The position numbers and the translations under genes are program-made. The notes beneath the pieces are model-generated. The model saw only the letters and a program-made list of their open reading frames with translations, did not search any database and was not told the origin of the DNA. DNA of 64,000 nt from Massilia eurypsychrophila. GTDB taxonomy: Bacteria; Pseudomonadota; Gammaproteobacteria; Burkholderiales; Burkholderiaceae_D. The DNA lies in NCBI RefSeq assembly GCF_002760655.1, contig NZ_PDOC01000003.1, positions 410,840-474,839 of the forward strand, written 5' to 3'. Of this stretch, positions 20,226-28,816 are shown piece after piece. Every line of letters starts with the position of its first letter. Positions within the stretch are counted from its first letter, which is position 1.

Positions 20226-20650
20226 TTACGGCGACGGTTGCCGCGGAGCTGCGGTGATCTCGGCCGTCCCTTCGGCGGCAGAGCCTGATTTGTCATCTGT
20301 GGCCGGCAAGGCAAGCGTGGCAGCCCGTTGATGGTGTTGGATCACGAGCTCGACGCGCGCCTGTGGCGAAATGCCCGTCTCAGCTTGCAGCTGCAAAGAG
20401 GCCGGTATGATCGCGATGCCCGCGCCGGCAATCGACACCAGTATCGCCGCCGACAAGTGGAGGCCTCCCAACAGCTTCAGCCGCGGCGAATTGGAATTTC
20501 AATTGTCGATCGCTACGCGAATGTATGGCCACATTAATGCCGCAACCAGTCCTAGCGGGTAGCAGCCGAATGCGGACGAATAGGCGAACCGCCCAAAGTG
20601 GCGATCGTGCCGACAAACGCTCCCAAACAAAACATTCCAAGATAATCCAT
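20226..20650 (-). pseudogene. Small membrane protein, frameshifted and with a stop
   Basis: An ATG at 20650 with GAGAGG upstream begins MDYLGMFCLGAFVGTIATLGG. After an indel near 20590 the protein-like sequence continues in another frame as FAYSSAFGCYPLGLVAALMW and PYIRVAIDN. A TGA near 20502 interrupts it, and the same frame then runs LKLLGGLHLSAAILVSIAGA and on to a stop at 20226 with an Ala/Glu-rich tail. Joined up, it would be a protein of about 140 residues with three hydrophobic segments. I do not recognise the family. It lies 45 bases downstream of the LacI gene on the same strand, so it may once have shared its transcript. Confidence 0.55.
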
Positions 20651-20695
20651 GGTCGGCCTCTCCAGCGAATGCTATCTCGAAGCTGCCCCTCGGTT

Positions 20696-21721
20696 TCAGG
20701 TGCTGCCGCGTTCGACCAGTTCAAACCCCGTGTTCGTCAACGTCGGCGCGCTTGTCGCACTCGGCGCCTGCGTCAGGCGATCCAGGATCGCCTGCGCCGC
20801 AAGGGCGCCGATCGCGGTGCCATCGACGCGCACGCTCGACAGTGGCGGGTACGTGAAGGCGGCGAAATTGAGGTCGCCAAAACCGAGGATGGCGATATCG
20901 TCCGGGACGCGCAAGCCGCGGCTCGCCGCCTCGGTCAGCGCGCCGTGCGCCAGGGTGTCGGAACTGCATACGATCAGTTCGATGTCGGGATGCGCCGCAA
21001 GCAGGCGCGCGCAGCCGTCGCGCCCGAGTTGCAGGCTCGCCGGTGTTGGCACCACGTCGGACGCCACCAGGCTTACTCCCTGCCGCGCCAACGTTGCCTG
21101 CAAGCCCTGGTTGCGCCGGCCGGCGCGCGGGTCGTCGGCGGTCAGCAGGGCAAAGCGCCGATATCCTTTTTCCAGCATGCGCGCGGCGACGGTCTTGCCG
21201 ACCTCTTCGTGCGAAAAGCCCACCAGCATATCGATGGGAGATGCGGTCAGGTCCCATGTCTCCACGACAGGGATGCGCGCCGTTTCAAGGCGCTGTCGCG
21301 TGTTATCGGAGTGCAGCGTGCCGGTAAGGATGATGCCGTCCGGGCGCCGGCTCAAAACTGTCTCGACCAGGATTTCTTCGCGCCACAGCTCGTATCCTGC
21401 CAAGCCCAGCAGCAACTGGTAGCCGGCTTCTGTGAGCTTGTCGCTCGCGGCCTGGACCATGTCCGCAAAGATCGGGTTGGCGACGGTCGGCAGGATCAAG
21501 GCAACGAGCCTGCTGCCGGCTGCGTTCGCAACATTTTTGGCATAGCCCGTTTCGCGCACGGCGGCGCGGATCTTCGCCAGTGTGCCGGGGCGCACTAGTT
21601 GCGGCTGGTTCAGCGCGCGCGAGACCGTAATCGGCGAGACGCCCGCGACCCGGGCAACATCATTCAATGTCGCGCTGGTGATATTGGTCTGACCCACCTT
21701 GCCGGGCGTCAATGCTTCCAT
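20696..21721 (-). CDS. LacI-family transcriptional regulator
   Basis: A 341-residue regulator. The helix-turn-helix is at about residues 17-40 (TLNDVARVAGVSPITVSRAL), with a hinge helix after it and a periplasmic-binding-protein-like effector domain (about 65-335). It resembles GntR/gluconate-type LacI repressors in the GFGDLNFAAFTYPPLSSVRV-like end. Start chosen at the ATG at 21721, preceded by AAAGGA. It is divergent from the pirin gene with 111 bases between starts; that gap probably holds the operator and both promoters. No sugar catabolic genes are adjacent, so the effector cannot be inferred. Confidence 0.9.
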   Translation of the reverse strand: MEALTPGKVGQTNITSATLNDVARVAGVSPITVSRALNQPQLVRPGTLAKIRAAVRETGYAKNVANAAGSRLVALILPTVANPIFADMVQAASDKLTEAGYQLLLGLAGYELWREEILVETVLSRRPDGIILTGTLHSDNTRQRLETARIPVVETWDLTASPIDMLVGFSHEEVGKTVAARMLEKGYRRFALLTADDPRAGRRNQGLQATLARQGVSLVASDVVPTPASLQLGRDGCARLLAAHPDIELIVCSSDTLAHGALTEAASRGLRVPDDIAILGFGDLNFAAFTYPPLSSVRVDGTAIGALAAQAILDRLTQAPSATSAPTLTNTGFELVERGST

Positions 21722-21832
21722 ATGAATCCTTTGATCGAAAGCGTGTTGTTCGTGGACGAACCGATGCCATGGCTCGACGGTTTTAACAGTAGTAGTGTAC
21801 ATTTAGGCGCTACGTCAACGCGCGAGGACACC

Positions 21833-22708
21833 ATGGCCATCTCGAATCTCTTCAAAGCGCACGACAAGGATTTGGGCGGTGGCTTCTTCGTGCGCCGCGT
21901 GCTGCCGGCCGCGGCCAAGCAGGCCGTCGGCCCGTTCCTGTTCTTCGACCATTTCGGGCCGGTCGATGCGCCGCCCGATGCCAATCACGACGTGCGCCCG
22001 CATCCCCACATCGGCCTGGCCACCGTCACTTATCTGTACGAGGGCGCCATCCTGCACCGCGACAGCCTCGGCTCGGTGCAGCGCATCGAGCCTGGCGCGA
22101 TCAACTGGATGACGGCCGGTAGCGGCATCGTCCACTCCGAACGGGTGCCGCCCGACCTGGTCGGCAAGCCGCGCCGCAGCCATGGCCTGCAGCTGTGGGC
22201 AGCGCTGCCGCGCGAGCATGAAGAGGTCGACCCGGCCTTCATCCACACGCCGGCCGAGGCGATTCCGGTGGCGTCGTTTGCCGGCGGCGAGGCGCGCGTG
22301 CTGATCGGCAGCGCCTTCGGCCTGACGTCACCCGTGGCCACCTACATGGAGACCTTGTATCTCGATATCCGGCTCGACGAAGGCGCCGAACTGATCCTCG
22401 CCGATTTGCCGGAAGAGGCCGCCATCTACCCGGTCAGCGGCGAACTGTCGATCGATGGAGAGCCTTTGGCGCCGGGCACCATGGCCTATCTGGAACCTGG
22501 CACCGGTGCGTCCGTCCGCGCCGCGACGGGAGTACAATTTGTCGTGATTGGCGGCGCCCCGCTCGACGGTCATCGCTTTGTTTTCTGGAATTTTGTGTCG
22601 TCGAGCAAGGAGCGCCTGAAGCAGGCGGCGGAAGACTGGGAACAGCAGCGCTACGCCGCCGTGCCAGGCGAAACCGAATGGATTCCGCTGCCACGGCCGC
22701 TGCGCTGA
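21833..22708 (+). CDS. Pirin-family protein
   Basis: A 291-residue bicupin. The N-terminal cupin holds the pirin metal motif: DVRPHPHIGLATVTYLYEG (His pair near residues 59-61) and the later IVHSERVP His/Glu pair near 103-106. The C-terminal pirin domain includes VVIGGAPLDGHRFVFWNFV. Bacterial pirins of this type bind iron; some (E. coli YhhW) oxidise quercetin, others regulate pyruvate dehydrogenase. Start chosen at 21833 with GAGG upstream; longer readings run into the divergent LacI promoter zone. Control by that LacI protein is likely from the shared intergenic region. Confidence 0.92.
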   Translation: MAISNLFKAHDKDLGGGFFVRRVLPAAAKQAVGPFLFFDHFGPVDAPPDANHDVRPHPHIGLATVTYLYEGAILHRDSLGSVQRIEPGAINWMTAGSGIVHSERVPPDLVGKPRRSHGLQLWAALPREHEEVDPAFIHTPAEAIPVASFAGGEARVLIGSAFGLTSPVATYMETLYLDIRLDEGAELILADLPEEAAIYPVSGELSIDGEPLAPGTMAYLEPGTGASVRAATGVQFVVIGGAPLDGHRFVFWNFVSSSKERLKQAAEDWEQQRYAAVPGETEWIPLPRPLR

Positions 22709-22761
22709 TTCATTGCCAAAGCGCAGTGCTACTCGACTGGCTAAGCTGGAAAGGAAGCATC

Positions 22762-22866
22762 GTGAAAATCCCTGAAGGAATCAAGATCCCCCTGATTGTC
22801 TTTTCGCTTGAAGCTGCGCTGCTGGCCGGCGCCGGCCTGGTCTTCCTGGTGCTGATACCGCACTAG
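22762..22866 (+). CDS. 34-residue single-pass membrane protein
   Basis: A GTG codon preceded by AAGGAAG (ideal spacing) starts a 34-residue reading frame. It has a short polar start (MKIPEGIKIP) and one hydrophobic helix (LIVFSLEAALLAGAGLVFLVL), ending two residues later. It lies 53 bases after the pirin stop and ends five bases before the convergent DUF1801 stop. Ribosome site and membrane helix support it being real, but no homologue is recalled. Confidence 0.5.
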   Translation: MKIPEGIKIPLIVFSLEAALLAGAGLVFLVLIPH

Positions 22867-22870
22867 TGCA

Positions 22871-23374
22871 TCAGGCTTTTTTCTTGCGCGAGGTGCTCTT
22901 CGACGTGGCGAGCACTGCCTCGTAGCGCTCGATGTAGCGCTGCGCCGGGATGCGCTTGACCGATTCGCCGATGACGTCGAGCGCGGCGTCGTCCTGATGC
23001 TTGAAGCGCACGCACGCCTTTCCCATGTCCAGCTTCTTCTTGCCGGACGCGGCCCAGGCGTCGCGGAACCATTGCACGTCGGCGTTTTCCTCGTCGCCGA
23101 TGCAGCCGACATACAGGCCCATCAAATACACCGACACATAATTCTTCTGCGACGCGATGGCGGCGAACGGCAGCGGCATTTTCGGATTGCAGTGGTAGCC
23201 GGCCGGATACACGCTGTGGGGGATCGAGTAGCCGATCATGCCGTACGCCATCGTCTCGACGTAATCGTCGTCCAGGTTGTCGAGGATGACTTTGCGTACC
23301 GCCTCGATGGTGTCGCGGCGTTCTTCAGGCAGTTCGGCGAGGTAGGCGTCGACGGTGGTGGCGCTCGATTGCAT
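22871..23374 (-). CDS. DUF1801-domain protein
   Basis: A 167-residue cytoplasmic protein of the DUF1801 (YdhG-like) family, with the typical TTVDAYLAELPEERRDTIEAVR start, a YSIPHSVYPAGYHCNPKMPL centre, and SVYLMGLY. The basic tail (STSRKKKA) is extra. The family has a small alpha/beta fold related to YdhG/YjhX-type proteins and no firm function. Start chosen at ATG 23374, with GAAGGAA five bases upstream. It is convergent to the tiny membrane ORF. Confidence 0.85.
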   Translation of the reverse strand: MQSSATTVDAYLAELPEERRDTIEAVRKVILDNLDDDYVETMAYGMIGYSIPHSVYPAGYHCNPKMPLPFAAIASQKNYVSVYLMGLYVGCIGDEENADVQWFRDAWAASGKKKLDMGKACVRFKHQDDAALDVIGESVKRIPAQRYIERYEAVLATSKSTSRKKKA

Positions 23375-23442
23375 TCGTATTCCTTCGGCGAGGGGGCGAA
23401 TGCTGATTCTATGTGTCATGCGTGCAATACGCAATCACGGTA

Positions 23443-24951
23443 TTAGGCGGTATGCATGTCCTGCGACAGGGCCTGTTGCAACTGGCCGGCGCGGCTGCGG
23501 ATGATCCAGCATTCGGGATACGGATCGCTGGCAAAGCGGGTGTGGCGCGGGAACTGGCACAGCTTTTCCAGCGCGGATGACGGCGTCAACGCCGTCTCGA
23601 CGCCGGTGACCGGGTCCAGATGCCAGAAACCGTCATGCTGGTGGAACAGCAGCGGCATGACGGCGGCGCGCGGCTCGCGCGGGAACGCCGGCAGCGGGAA
23701 GCCCGGATGGCGGCCCGGCTCGAGGAAATAGAAACACTCGGCAAATTCACCCTGATCAATGCGGTGCAGGATGACGCCGTGCGGCAGCAGCGCGGTCACG
23801 GCAAGCACGACGATGCCCTTGATGCTGGCCGACAGCTCGATGCGCATGCCAAGGCGCAGCGGCACCGGCTTGTTCTTTCCTGGCCACACGCCGTCGAGCA
23901 GCACGCCGTAGCGCGATACGTCTTCAATTTCAAAGCCGCGGCTGCCGCGGCGGATGACGGCGTGGCGGCCGGACAGGCGACGCGTCAGGCCGCTGCGGTC
24001 CTGGCCGTCGTCGCCGAAGTGGGCCAGCAGCACGTCGCTTTCCGGATCGTATTGTTCCCAGCGGCCCAGTACGCATTCGCCGAGCGCGAACAGACGCACC
24101 TGGCGCTGGGCGCCGGCTTCCGGCGCCGCGTTGACCAGGCAGGCGCTGCTGCTCGGATGCGGGTGCGGTTCGGCCTGCGCCGGCACGTCGATCTCGATCA
24201 GGTCTTCGTCCCACGCAATGGTCGAAAAGCCCATGTCGACCTTGCCGGCGCCGTCGAGGTTCAGGTGCGTGATCGAGGCATTGCGTGCCGTCACGTCGAT
24301 GTCTAGGCGGCCGCCGCCTGTGTGCGCATTGACCCTGGCGATCGAGGCGTCGTCGGCCATCACGCGCACGTTCTTGTGCGTCGACAGGAACGTCTGGTGG
24401 ATTTCGGTCAGGGTGGCGTCGGCGCGCGGCACCAGGATGACCATTGTGCAGGCCCAGCGGCTGGCGGGGCGGCCGTCGGCCTCGCTGTCGAGCTCGACAT
24501 CGATCTGGTATTGGCCGTGTTCTTTTTCGCGCGACGAAAATTCGATGTACACCGGGCGCCAGTCGCCGCGCAAGGTGCGCGCGAACGAGTGGCGCGAGCC
24601 GCCCTGGGCGATCAGCGCCGAGCGCAGCTGCATTTTTACCAGCGGCGCGGCGCCGGCCGGCATGCCGCGCAACTCCACCTTGATGGCCTGGCGCCCGCCG
24701 GCCGCGCGCGGATCGAAGCCGCTGACGTGCAGGTGAGGGCGCAGCAGCATCGGCGCAACTTGCGGCTGCATCGGGTGGGCATGGCTATCCGCCGTCCCGC
24801 TCGGTGCGGGACGGGCGCTTCGCCGCGCGCTGATCAAGTCGAAACTTGTCGGCTGCAGTGCTCGCTGCGCATGTCCACTAGCGCAAGATGTGGCCCCGTC
24901 CATCACCCATAGCGTGCAGTGTGGATGGTCGGGGTTGCTACATTTTTTCAT
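23443..24951 (-). CDS. FHA-domain protein with N-terminal zinc-ribbon-like motif
   Basis: A 502-residue protein with no signal peptide or membrane span, so probably cytoplasmic. Residues 4-25 carry spaced Cys/His (C4, H8, H10, C12, C23, H26) suggesting a small zinc-binding element. The middle (about 65-260) is beta-rich and of unknown family. Residues about 285-375 form an FHA phosphothreonine-binding domain: LGRWE, LSGRHAVIRR (the conserved S-x-x-H) and DVSRYGVLLDG. A further C-terminal part of about 110 residues is unknown. The start is only 116 bases downstream of the PP2C phosphatase on the same strand, so the two are likely co-transcribed. It may read the phosphorylation state set by the kinase encoded 9 kb away. 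Confidence 0.8.
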   Translation of the reverse strand: MKKCSNPDHPHCTLWVMDGATSCASGHAQRALQPTSFDLISARRSARPAPSGTADSHAHPMQPQVAPMLLRPHLHVSGFDPRAAGGRQAIKVELRGMPAGAAPLVKMQLRSALIAQGGSRHSFARTLRGDWRPVYIEFSSREKEHGQYQIDVELDSEADGRPASRWACTMVILVPRADATLTEIHQTFLSTHKNVRVMADDASIARVNAHTGGGRLDIDVTARNASITHLNLDGAGKVDMGFSTIAWDEDLIEIDVPAQAEPHPHPSSSACLVNAAPEAGAQRQVRLFALGECVLGRWEQYDPESDVLLAHFGDDGQDRSGLTRRLSGRHAVIRRGSRGFEIEDVSRYGVLLDGVWPGKNKPVPLRLGMRIELSASIKGIVVLAVTALLPHGVILHRIDQGEFAECFYFLEPGRHPGFPLPAFPREPRAAVMPLLFHQHDGFWHLDPVTGVETALTPSSALEKLCQFPRHTRFASDPYPECWIIRSRAGQLQQALSQDMHTA

Positions 24952-25067
24952 CGTATGATTGAAGTAACGAGAATCCGAAGCTTACCCCTGTTTATATTTA
25001 TTCCGGCAATGCAATTTGCTGCAGAGTGTAACATTTTTGCCGCGAGGAAATCTAAATTGTTCGTAGG

Positions 25068-26024
25068 TCAAGCATATGTATCGTCGGCGACATCTTGTTC
25101 GGCACTCGGGCGCAGCACAATTGCCGTCAGATTGTCGATGTGCAGCGCCGGCGGCGGCCGGGTCGTCATTTCTTCGAACAGCAGGTCGGCCATTGCGCGC
25201 GCGTTGTTGCCACCGGCCAGCAGGGCCGGCCAGCGGCTGATCCAAAGTTGCGGCTGAGCGCACGCCCAGAAGCCGTCCGTCGCTAATATATACACCGCGT
25301 CTGGCCGCAGCGTGATCGCGCGGCGGTCGGGCAGGTGGCGCAGGAAAGGCGGCAGCGTGTGTGCGGAAAGTTCGAACAGCGGGTCGCTCAGCCTGGAAGA
25401 ATCGGCGAACGCGTTGCCAAGAATGAAAGCTTGCGCGATCTGCGAGCGGTGTTCGCCGTGCACCTGCTGCCACCATTCTTGCTGGTCGAGCACGCCTGCC
25501 ACGGCAAACGCGGTCGCCGGCACATGGTCGACCGTCATCGGCAACACGTGTTCGGCGGTGACTTCATACAGGCGCGAATCGCCGACGTGGTAAAGCAGCG
25601 GCGCCTGGCTGGGTGCAATTTCCAGCAGGGTCAGCGTGGTGCCGGGGCGCTTGGTAGCGTCGCCGCCGGCAAACTCGACTTGCAGGCGCGCGTGCAGGGC
25701 GTCCAGATGGGCGGCAAGTGCCGCGATATCGGTGCAGGGAGGAATCGTGAGCAGGCCGGCAACGACGGCTTCGGCCGCCTCGCGCCCGTGGCCGTGGCCG
25801 CCCATGCCGTCGAGCACTGCCAGCCGTACATGCCCGCTACTCCAGCCGGCAACGTTTTGTTGTTGCGGTTGCTGATCGCGCATGAAGGCGGCGCGGCCGT
25901 CGCCGTCGATCATCAGGAAATTATCCTGGTTCTCGAGGTGCAGGGCCGGGTTGGCGCCTGCGCTGGTGCGCGCCGCGATATCGAGGTGGGGGCCGAACTG
26001 CTGGCGGTCGAGCACTGGATTCAT
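25068..26024 (-). CDS. PP2C-family Ser/Thr protein phosphatase
   Basis: A 318-residue PPM phosphatase with all metal-binding motifs: ENQDN (31-35), LDGMGGHGHG (Asp72), PGTTLT (128-132), HVGDSRLY (146-153), ATDGFW (Asp250) and IDNLTAIVL (Asp297). It should be active and cytoplasmic; there is no membrane anchor, unlike mycobacterial PstP. A moderately long insert (about residues 42-62, Gln-rich) separates the first strands. Followed by the FHA gene and preceded by an MFS gene, all on the same strand. With the FHA protein and the kinase-SEDS operon beyond 28.8 kb it suggests one phospho-signalling set. Confidence 0.93.
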   Translation of the reverse strand: MNPVLDRQQFGPHLDIAARTSAGANPALHLENQDNFLMIDGDGRAAFMRDQQPQQQNVAGWSSGHVRLAVLDGMGGHGHGREAAEAVVAGLLTIPPCTDIAALAAHLDALHARLQVEFAGGDATKRPGTTLTLLEIAPSQAPLLYHVGDSRLYEVTAEHVLPMTVDHVPATAFAVAGVLDQQEWWQQVHGEHRSQIAQAFILGNAFADSSRLSDPLFELSAHTLPPFLRHLPDRRAITLRPDAVYILATDGFWACAQPQLWISRWPALLAGGNNARAMADLLFEEMTTRPPPALHIDNLTAIVLRPSAEQDVADDTYA

Positions 26025-26092
26025 CGGACAAGGAAACAGTCAGAGTAGCAATCCAGACAGCTTACAGGGAAGCGCTGTTTCCGAAGCGACGA

Positions 26093-27337
26093 TTAGAGCG
26101 GTTTTTCCCGCTTGCCCGTCACCAGTGCGATGGCGTTGACAATGACGCAAGAGCCGGCGACCGCGAACGCCGCCTGGACGCCGAACTGGTCGGCCAGCCG
26201 GCCCCACACCAGGCTGCCGACGGTGTAGCCGGCGGCCATCACGAACAGATAGATCGACAAGGTGCGCGCGCGTATGTGCGACGGGAACGACAACTGCGCC
26301 GCCGCGTTCAGGGTGGAAACAGTGGCCGACCACGCCATGCCGCCCAACATGATCAGCGGCACCAGCACCAGCAGCGAGCGGGCGAACGACATGACGACCA
26401 GCATCGCGCCGTACACCAGCAGGGCGCCGGCCAGCAGGCGCGTCTTGTCGAAACGGGTGCGCAGGCTCGGCAGGATGAAGGCGGCGATCACGGCGCCGGC
26501 GCCAAGGCTGCCCATCAGCGTGCCGAACACGCTCGAGTTCATGCGCAGCACGTCGCGCACGAAGATCGGCAACAGCGCGGCGAAGGCGATGGTGGCGAAA
26601 AACACGGTGCAGACATTGACCAGTATGTTGCGGTAGCGGCTGCAGCCGAGTGCGCACGAAACGCCGGCTTTCAGGCTGTCGATGAAGCTGGTGTTGGTGA
26701 CCGTGCTCGGCAGGCGCTCCTGCCACCACGCCCAGTAGACGCCGAGCAAGGCGACGAAGGAAATCGCGTTGACCAGGAACAGCGCGCCGGCGCCGATCCA
26801 GTTGAACAGCACGCCGCCCAGCGCCGGCCCGACAATCGCGGCGACGTTGTAGCTGAGGTTGTTGAGCGTGGCCGCCGCCTCGACCTCATCGGGGTCGACC
26901 AGGCCCGACATCGACGCCTGCCAGGCCGGCCACATGAAGGCCGAGCCGGCGCCGAGGCAGAAGGTAATTGCCAGCACCGGTCTTGCCGACGCGTGGCCGG
27001 TGATCACCAGGGCGGCCAGCGTGCAGGCGCACAGGGCCATGAACAGGTTGCAGAAAAACAGGAACTTCGGCCGGTTCACCGCATCGGCGACGACGCCGGC
27101 AAACAGCGCGAACAGGAAAATTGGCACATACGTGGCGGTCTGGACCAGCGTGGTGGTGGACGCCGAATGCGCAAGCGATGCGATCAGCCAGGCCGACGCA
27201 AAGGTCTGCGTCCAGGTGCCAAGATTTGAGATGAGGTTGGCTGTCCACAGACGCCGATAGCGTGCGTGTCGAAGCGGCTTCGACAATGGCACCTTCTGGC
27301 GCAAGGGTTGCGCCGGCAGCGGGAGGGACTTGGACAT
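26093..27337 (-). CDS. MFS transporter (EntS/DUF894-like)
   Basis: A 414-residue transporter of the MFS_3 type with about twelve spans, starting RHARYRRLWTANLISNLGTW and having the AGVVADAVNRPKFL loop between spans 2 and 3. The family includes EntS, an enterobactin exporter, but most members have unknown substrates. It ends 68 bases before the PP2C phosphatase gene, same strand, so it might lead that transcript; I see no hairpin in the gap. Confidence 0.85.
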   Translation of the reverse strand: MSKSLPLPAQPLRQKVPLSKPLRHARYRRLWTANLISNLGTWTQTFASAWLIASLAHSASTTTLVQTATYVPIFLFALFAGVVADAVNRPKFLFFCNLFMALCACTLAALVITGHASARPVLAITFCLGAGSAFMWPAWQASMSGLVDPDEVEAAATLNNLSYNVAAIVGPALGGVLFNWIGAGALFLVNAISFVALLGVYWAWWQERLPSTVTNTSFIDSLKAGVSCALGCSRYRNILVNVCTVFFATIAFAALLPIFVRDVLRMNSSVFGTLMGSLGAGAVIAAFILPSLRTRFDKTRLLAGALLVYGAMLVVMSFARSLLVLVPLIMLGGMAWSATVSTLNAAAQLSFPSHIRARTLSIYLFVMAAGYTVGSLVWGRLADQFGVQAAFAVAGSCVIVNAIALVTGKREKPL

Positions 27338-27458
27338 GGTGAAACTAGTCTACGGGCCATAAGTGCCCAGCGTCAACAAACTGGTCAGCATTCGCCTGGG
27401 AGATATGCTATTTTCGTGGTATTGCCAACGTGACGAAGTGACAAACCAGGTGACAACC

Positions 27459-27929
27459 ATGCAGATCAGGCCGATTGAGGAGAGCGACGTGGAGCAGGCA
27501 GGGCGCCTGCTGCGGGAGTTGTCGACCGAATTCATCCTGCACGAATCGACGACGGAAGGCGCGGCGACCTTCCTGCGCGAGAACGACGAGGCGGCTATCC
27601 GGCGCTATATCGACATCGGCCATGTGTATCACGTCGCCGAGATCGATGGCGAGATCGCAGGCTTCATCGCGGTGCGCGACCGTTCGCACCTGTTCCACAT
27701 GTTCGTCGGCGTCAAATGGCAGGGACAGGGCCTGGCGCGCAAGCTGTGGAACATGGCGCGGGGGAGTGCGATCGCCGATGGCGGCAGCGGCGTCTTCACG
27801 GTTAACTCGTCGAATTACGCGCTGCCAGTGTACGAGGCGCTCGGCTTTGTGCGCACCGCGCCGATGCAGTGCTTGAAGGGCCTGTACTTCAACCCGATGA
27901 AACTGGAGCCCGATGAACGAGAAAGGTAA
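27459..27929 (+). CDS. GNAT-family N-acetyltransferase
   Basis: A 156-residue acetyltransferase with the acetyl-CoA-binding motif WQGQGLARKLWNMA (Q/R-x-x-G-x-G/A pattern, near residues 86-99), a preceding HMFVGV strand, and the final motif NSSNYALPVYEALGF. Start at ATG 27459 after a CCAGG ribosome site. Its substrate is unknown. It is divergent from the MFS gene, 121 bases apart, and separates the phosphatase-FHA genes from the kinase operon. Confidence 0.88.
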   Translation: MQIRPIEESDVEQAGRLLRELSTEFILHESTTEGAATFLRENDEAAIRRYIDIGHVYHVAEIDGEIAGFIAVRDRSHLFHMFVGVKWQGQGLARKLWNMARGSAIADGGSGVFTVNSSNYALPVYEALGFVRTAPMQCLKGLYFNPMKLEPDERER

Positions 27930-27996
27930 CCCTGAATTGCTGTGTTGTTGCCTCTAGTGTTTGACAGGTGTCCCCACCGGTGCAACCTCGCAAGAA

Positions 27997-28468
27997 CTAT
28001 CGCCCGCGGCATTCAACGATCTTCAGGTGCTGCCTTTTCCCTCTTTCAAATAACGTGTATGTGGCAACGCACGAATGCACGGTTGGCTTGAGCTTAATCA
28101 CGAGCAGCGCTGTCGTCCCGGAATATGAGCATCCAAGCCAATAGCTTTCGGTAGAGGGCGATGGAATTTCCAGGTCACGCGTTCGTCGCCTCCGTTTTTT
28201 CGTATGGCGTCCGGTACCTGAGCGCCATACTCGGAGCCGATTCCGAGGTAGACCCCGGCTTGGGATAGTGGGCGTTCGCCGGCATTGGCGACGACGCCCA
28301 GGCGGACGAAGGCGACGCCGCTGTCGGAGTTTCCGTAATAGAACGCGGACAATGAATTGTCGCCGCTCGTACAGTCGCCGATGCCGTGCACAGGCAAGTG
28401 ATTGCAAGCGCGGCTAACCTGACCTGTATCCCGCCTGCGCTATTCGATGACATGGAAAGTCTCGCCAT
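27997..28468 (-). pseudogene. STY0301-like exported protein, two frameshifts
   Basis: From ATG 28468 (or 28453) the frame gives a signal peptide (VRLAALAITCLCTASATVRA) and the mature start ATIHCPRSITETPTAAS. The rest lies in two other frames: VVANAGERPLSQAGVYLGIG and VPDAIRKNGGDERVTW, then from about 28150 TESYWLGCSYSGTTALLVIK and a Cys-containing end (QHLKIVECRGR) with the stop at 27997. Joined, it would match the exported STY0301 family of about 145 residues: N-terminal Cys-Pro, central GVYLG, then W-x-x-C-x-Y-x-G-T. The family name is from memory. Indels near 28300 and 28160 kill the gene. Confidence 0.6.
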
Positions 28469-28672
28469 CGTTACTGCGGCGGGTTCCTTTTGGACGTTTA
28501 AACGCGATCGGCCGCTCCTTCACTTCACCTTGGTCGTTCCATTGCACGAGTAGGTGCCAGGTGCTCCTGTTGACTGACGAACGAACTCGACGCATTCGGC
28601 CCTTCCCTTGCTATTGACGAATTTGCCTTTTTCGAACACGTCGTGTTCTGGAATTCTCAGCCGGTAGCTCAT
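28440..28672 (-). pseudogene. BPSL0067-like gene, internally deleted
   Basis: ATG 28672 opens MSYRLRIPEHDVFEKGKF, then GRAECVEFVRQSTGAPGT, resembling the N-terminus of BPSL0067-family proteins with its conserved Cys. The frame then stops at about 28520. In another frame the family-like C-terminus follows at once: QWNDQGEVKERPIAFKR, then RSNDGETFHVIE and a TAG at 28440. Family members are about 150 residues; roughly 60 central residues, including the HGNHAA-type motif, are missing. The stop overlaps the start of the STY0301-like remnant, so the two formed a pair. The family assignment is from memory and should be checked. Confidence 0.5.
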
Positions 28673-28816
28673 GATGAATTTTCTTTTCATTCATAGGTTT
28701 GGACCATACCCATGTTAGGATTTCCTTGATTCTATGTAACTAGCAACTCTGACGGGCCGCCAAAAAGTTCATCGCGCGTACGCCCAAGGTCAATCCGACA
28801 TTGGGACACGGCCCCA

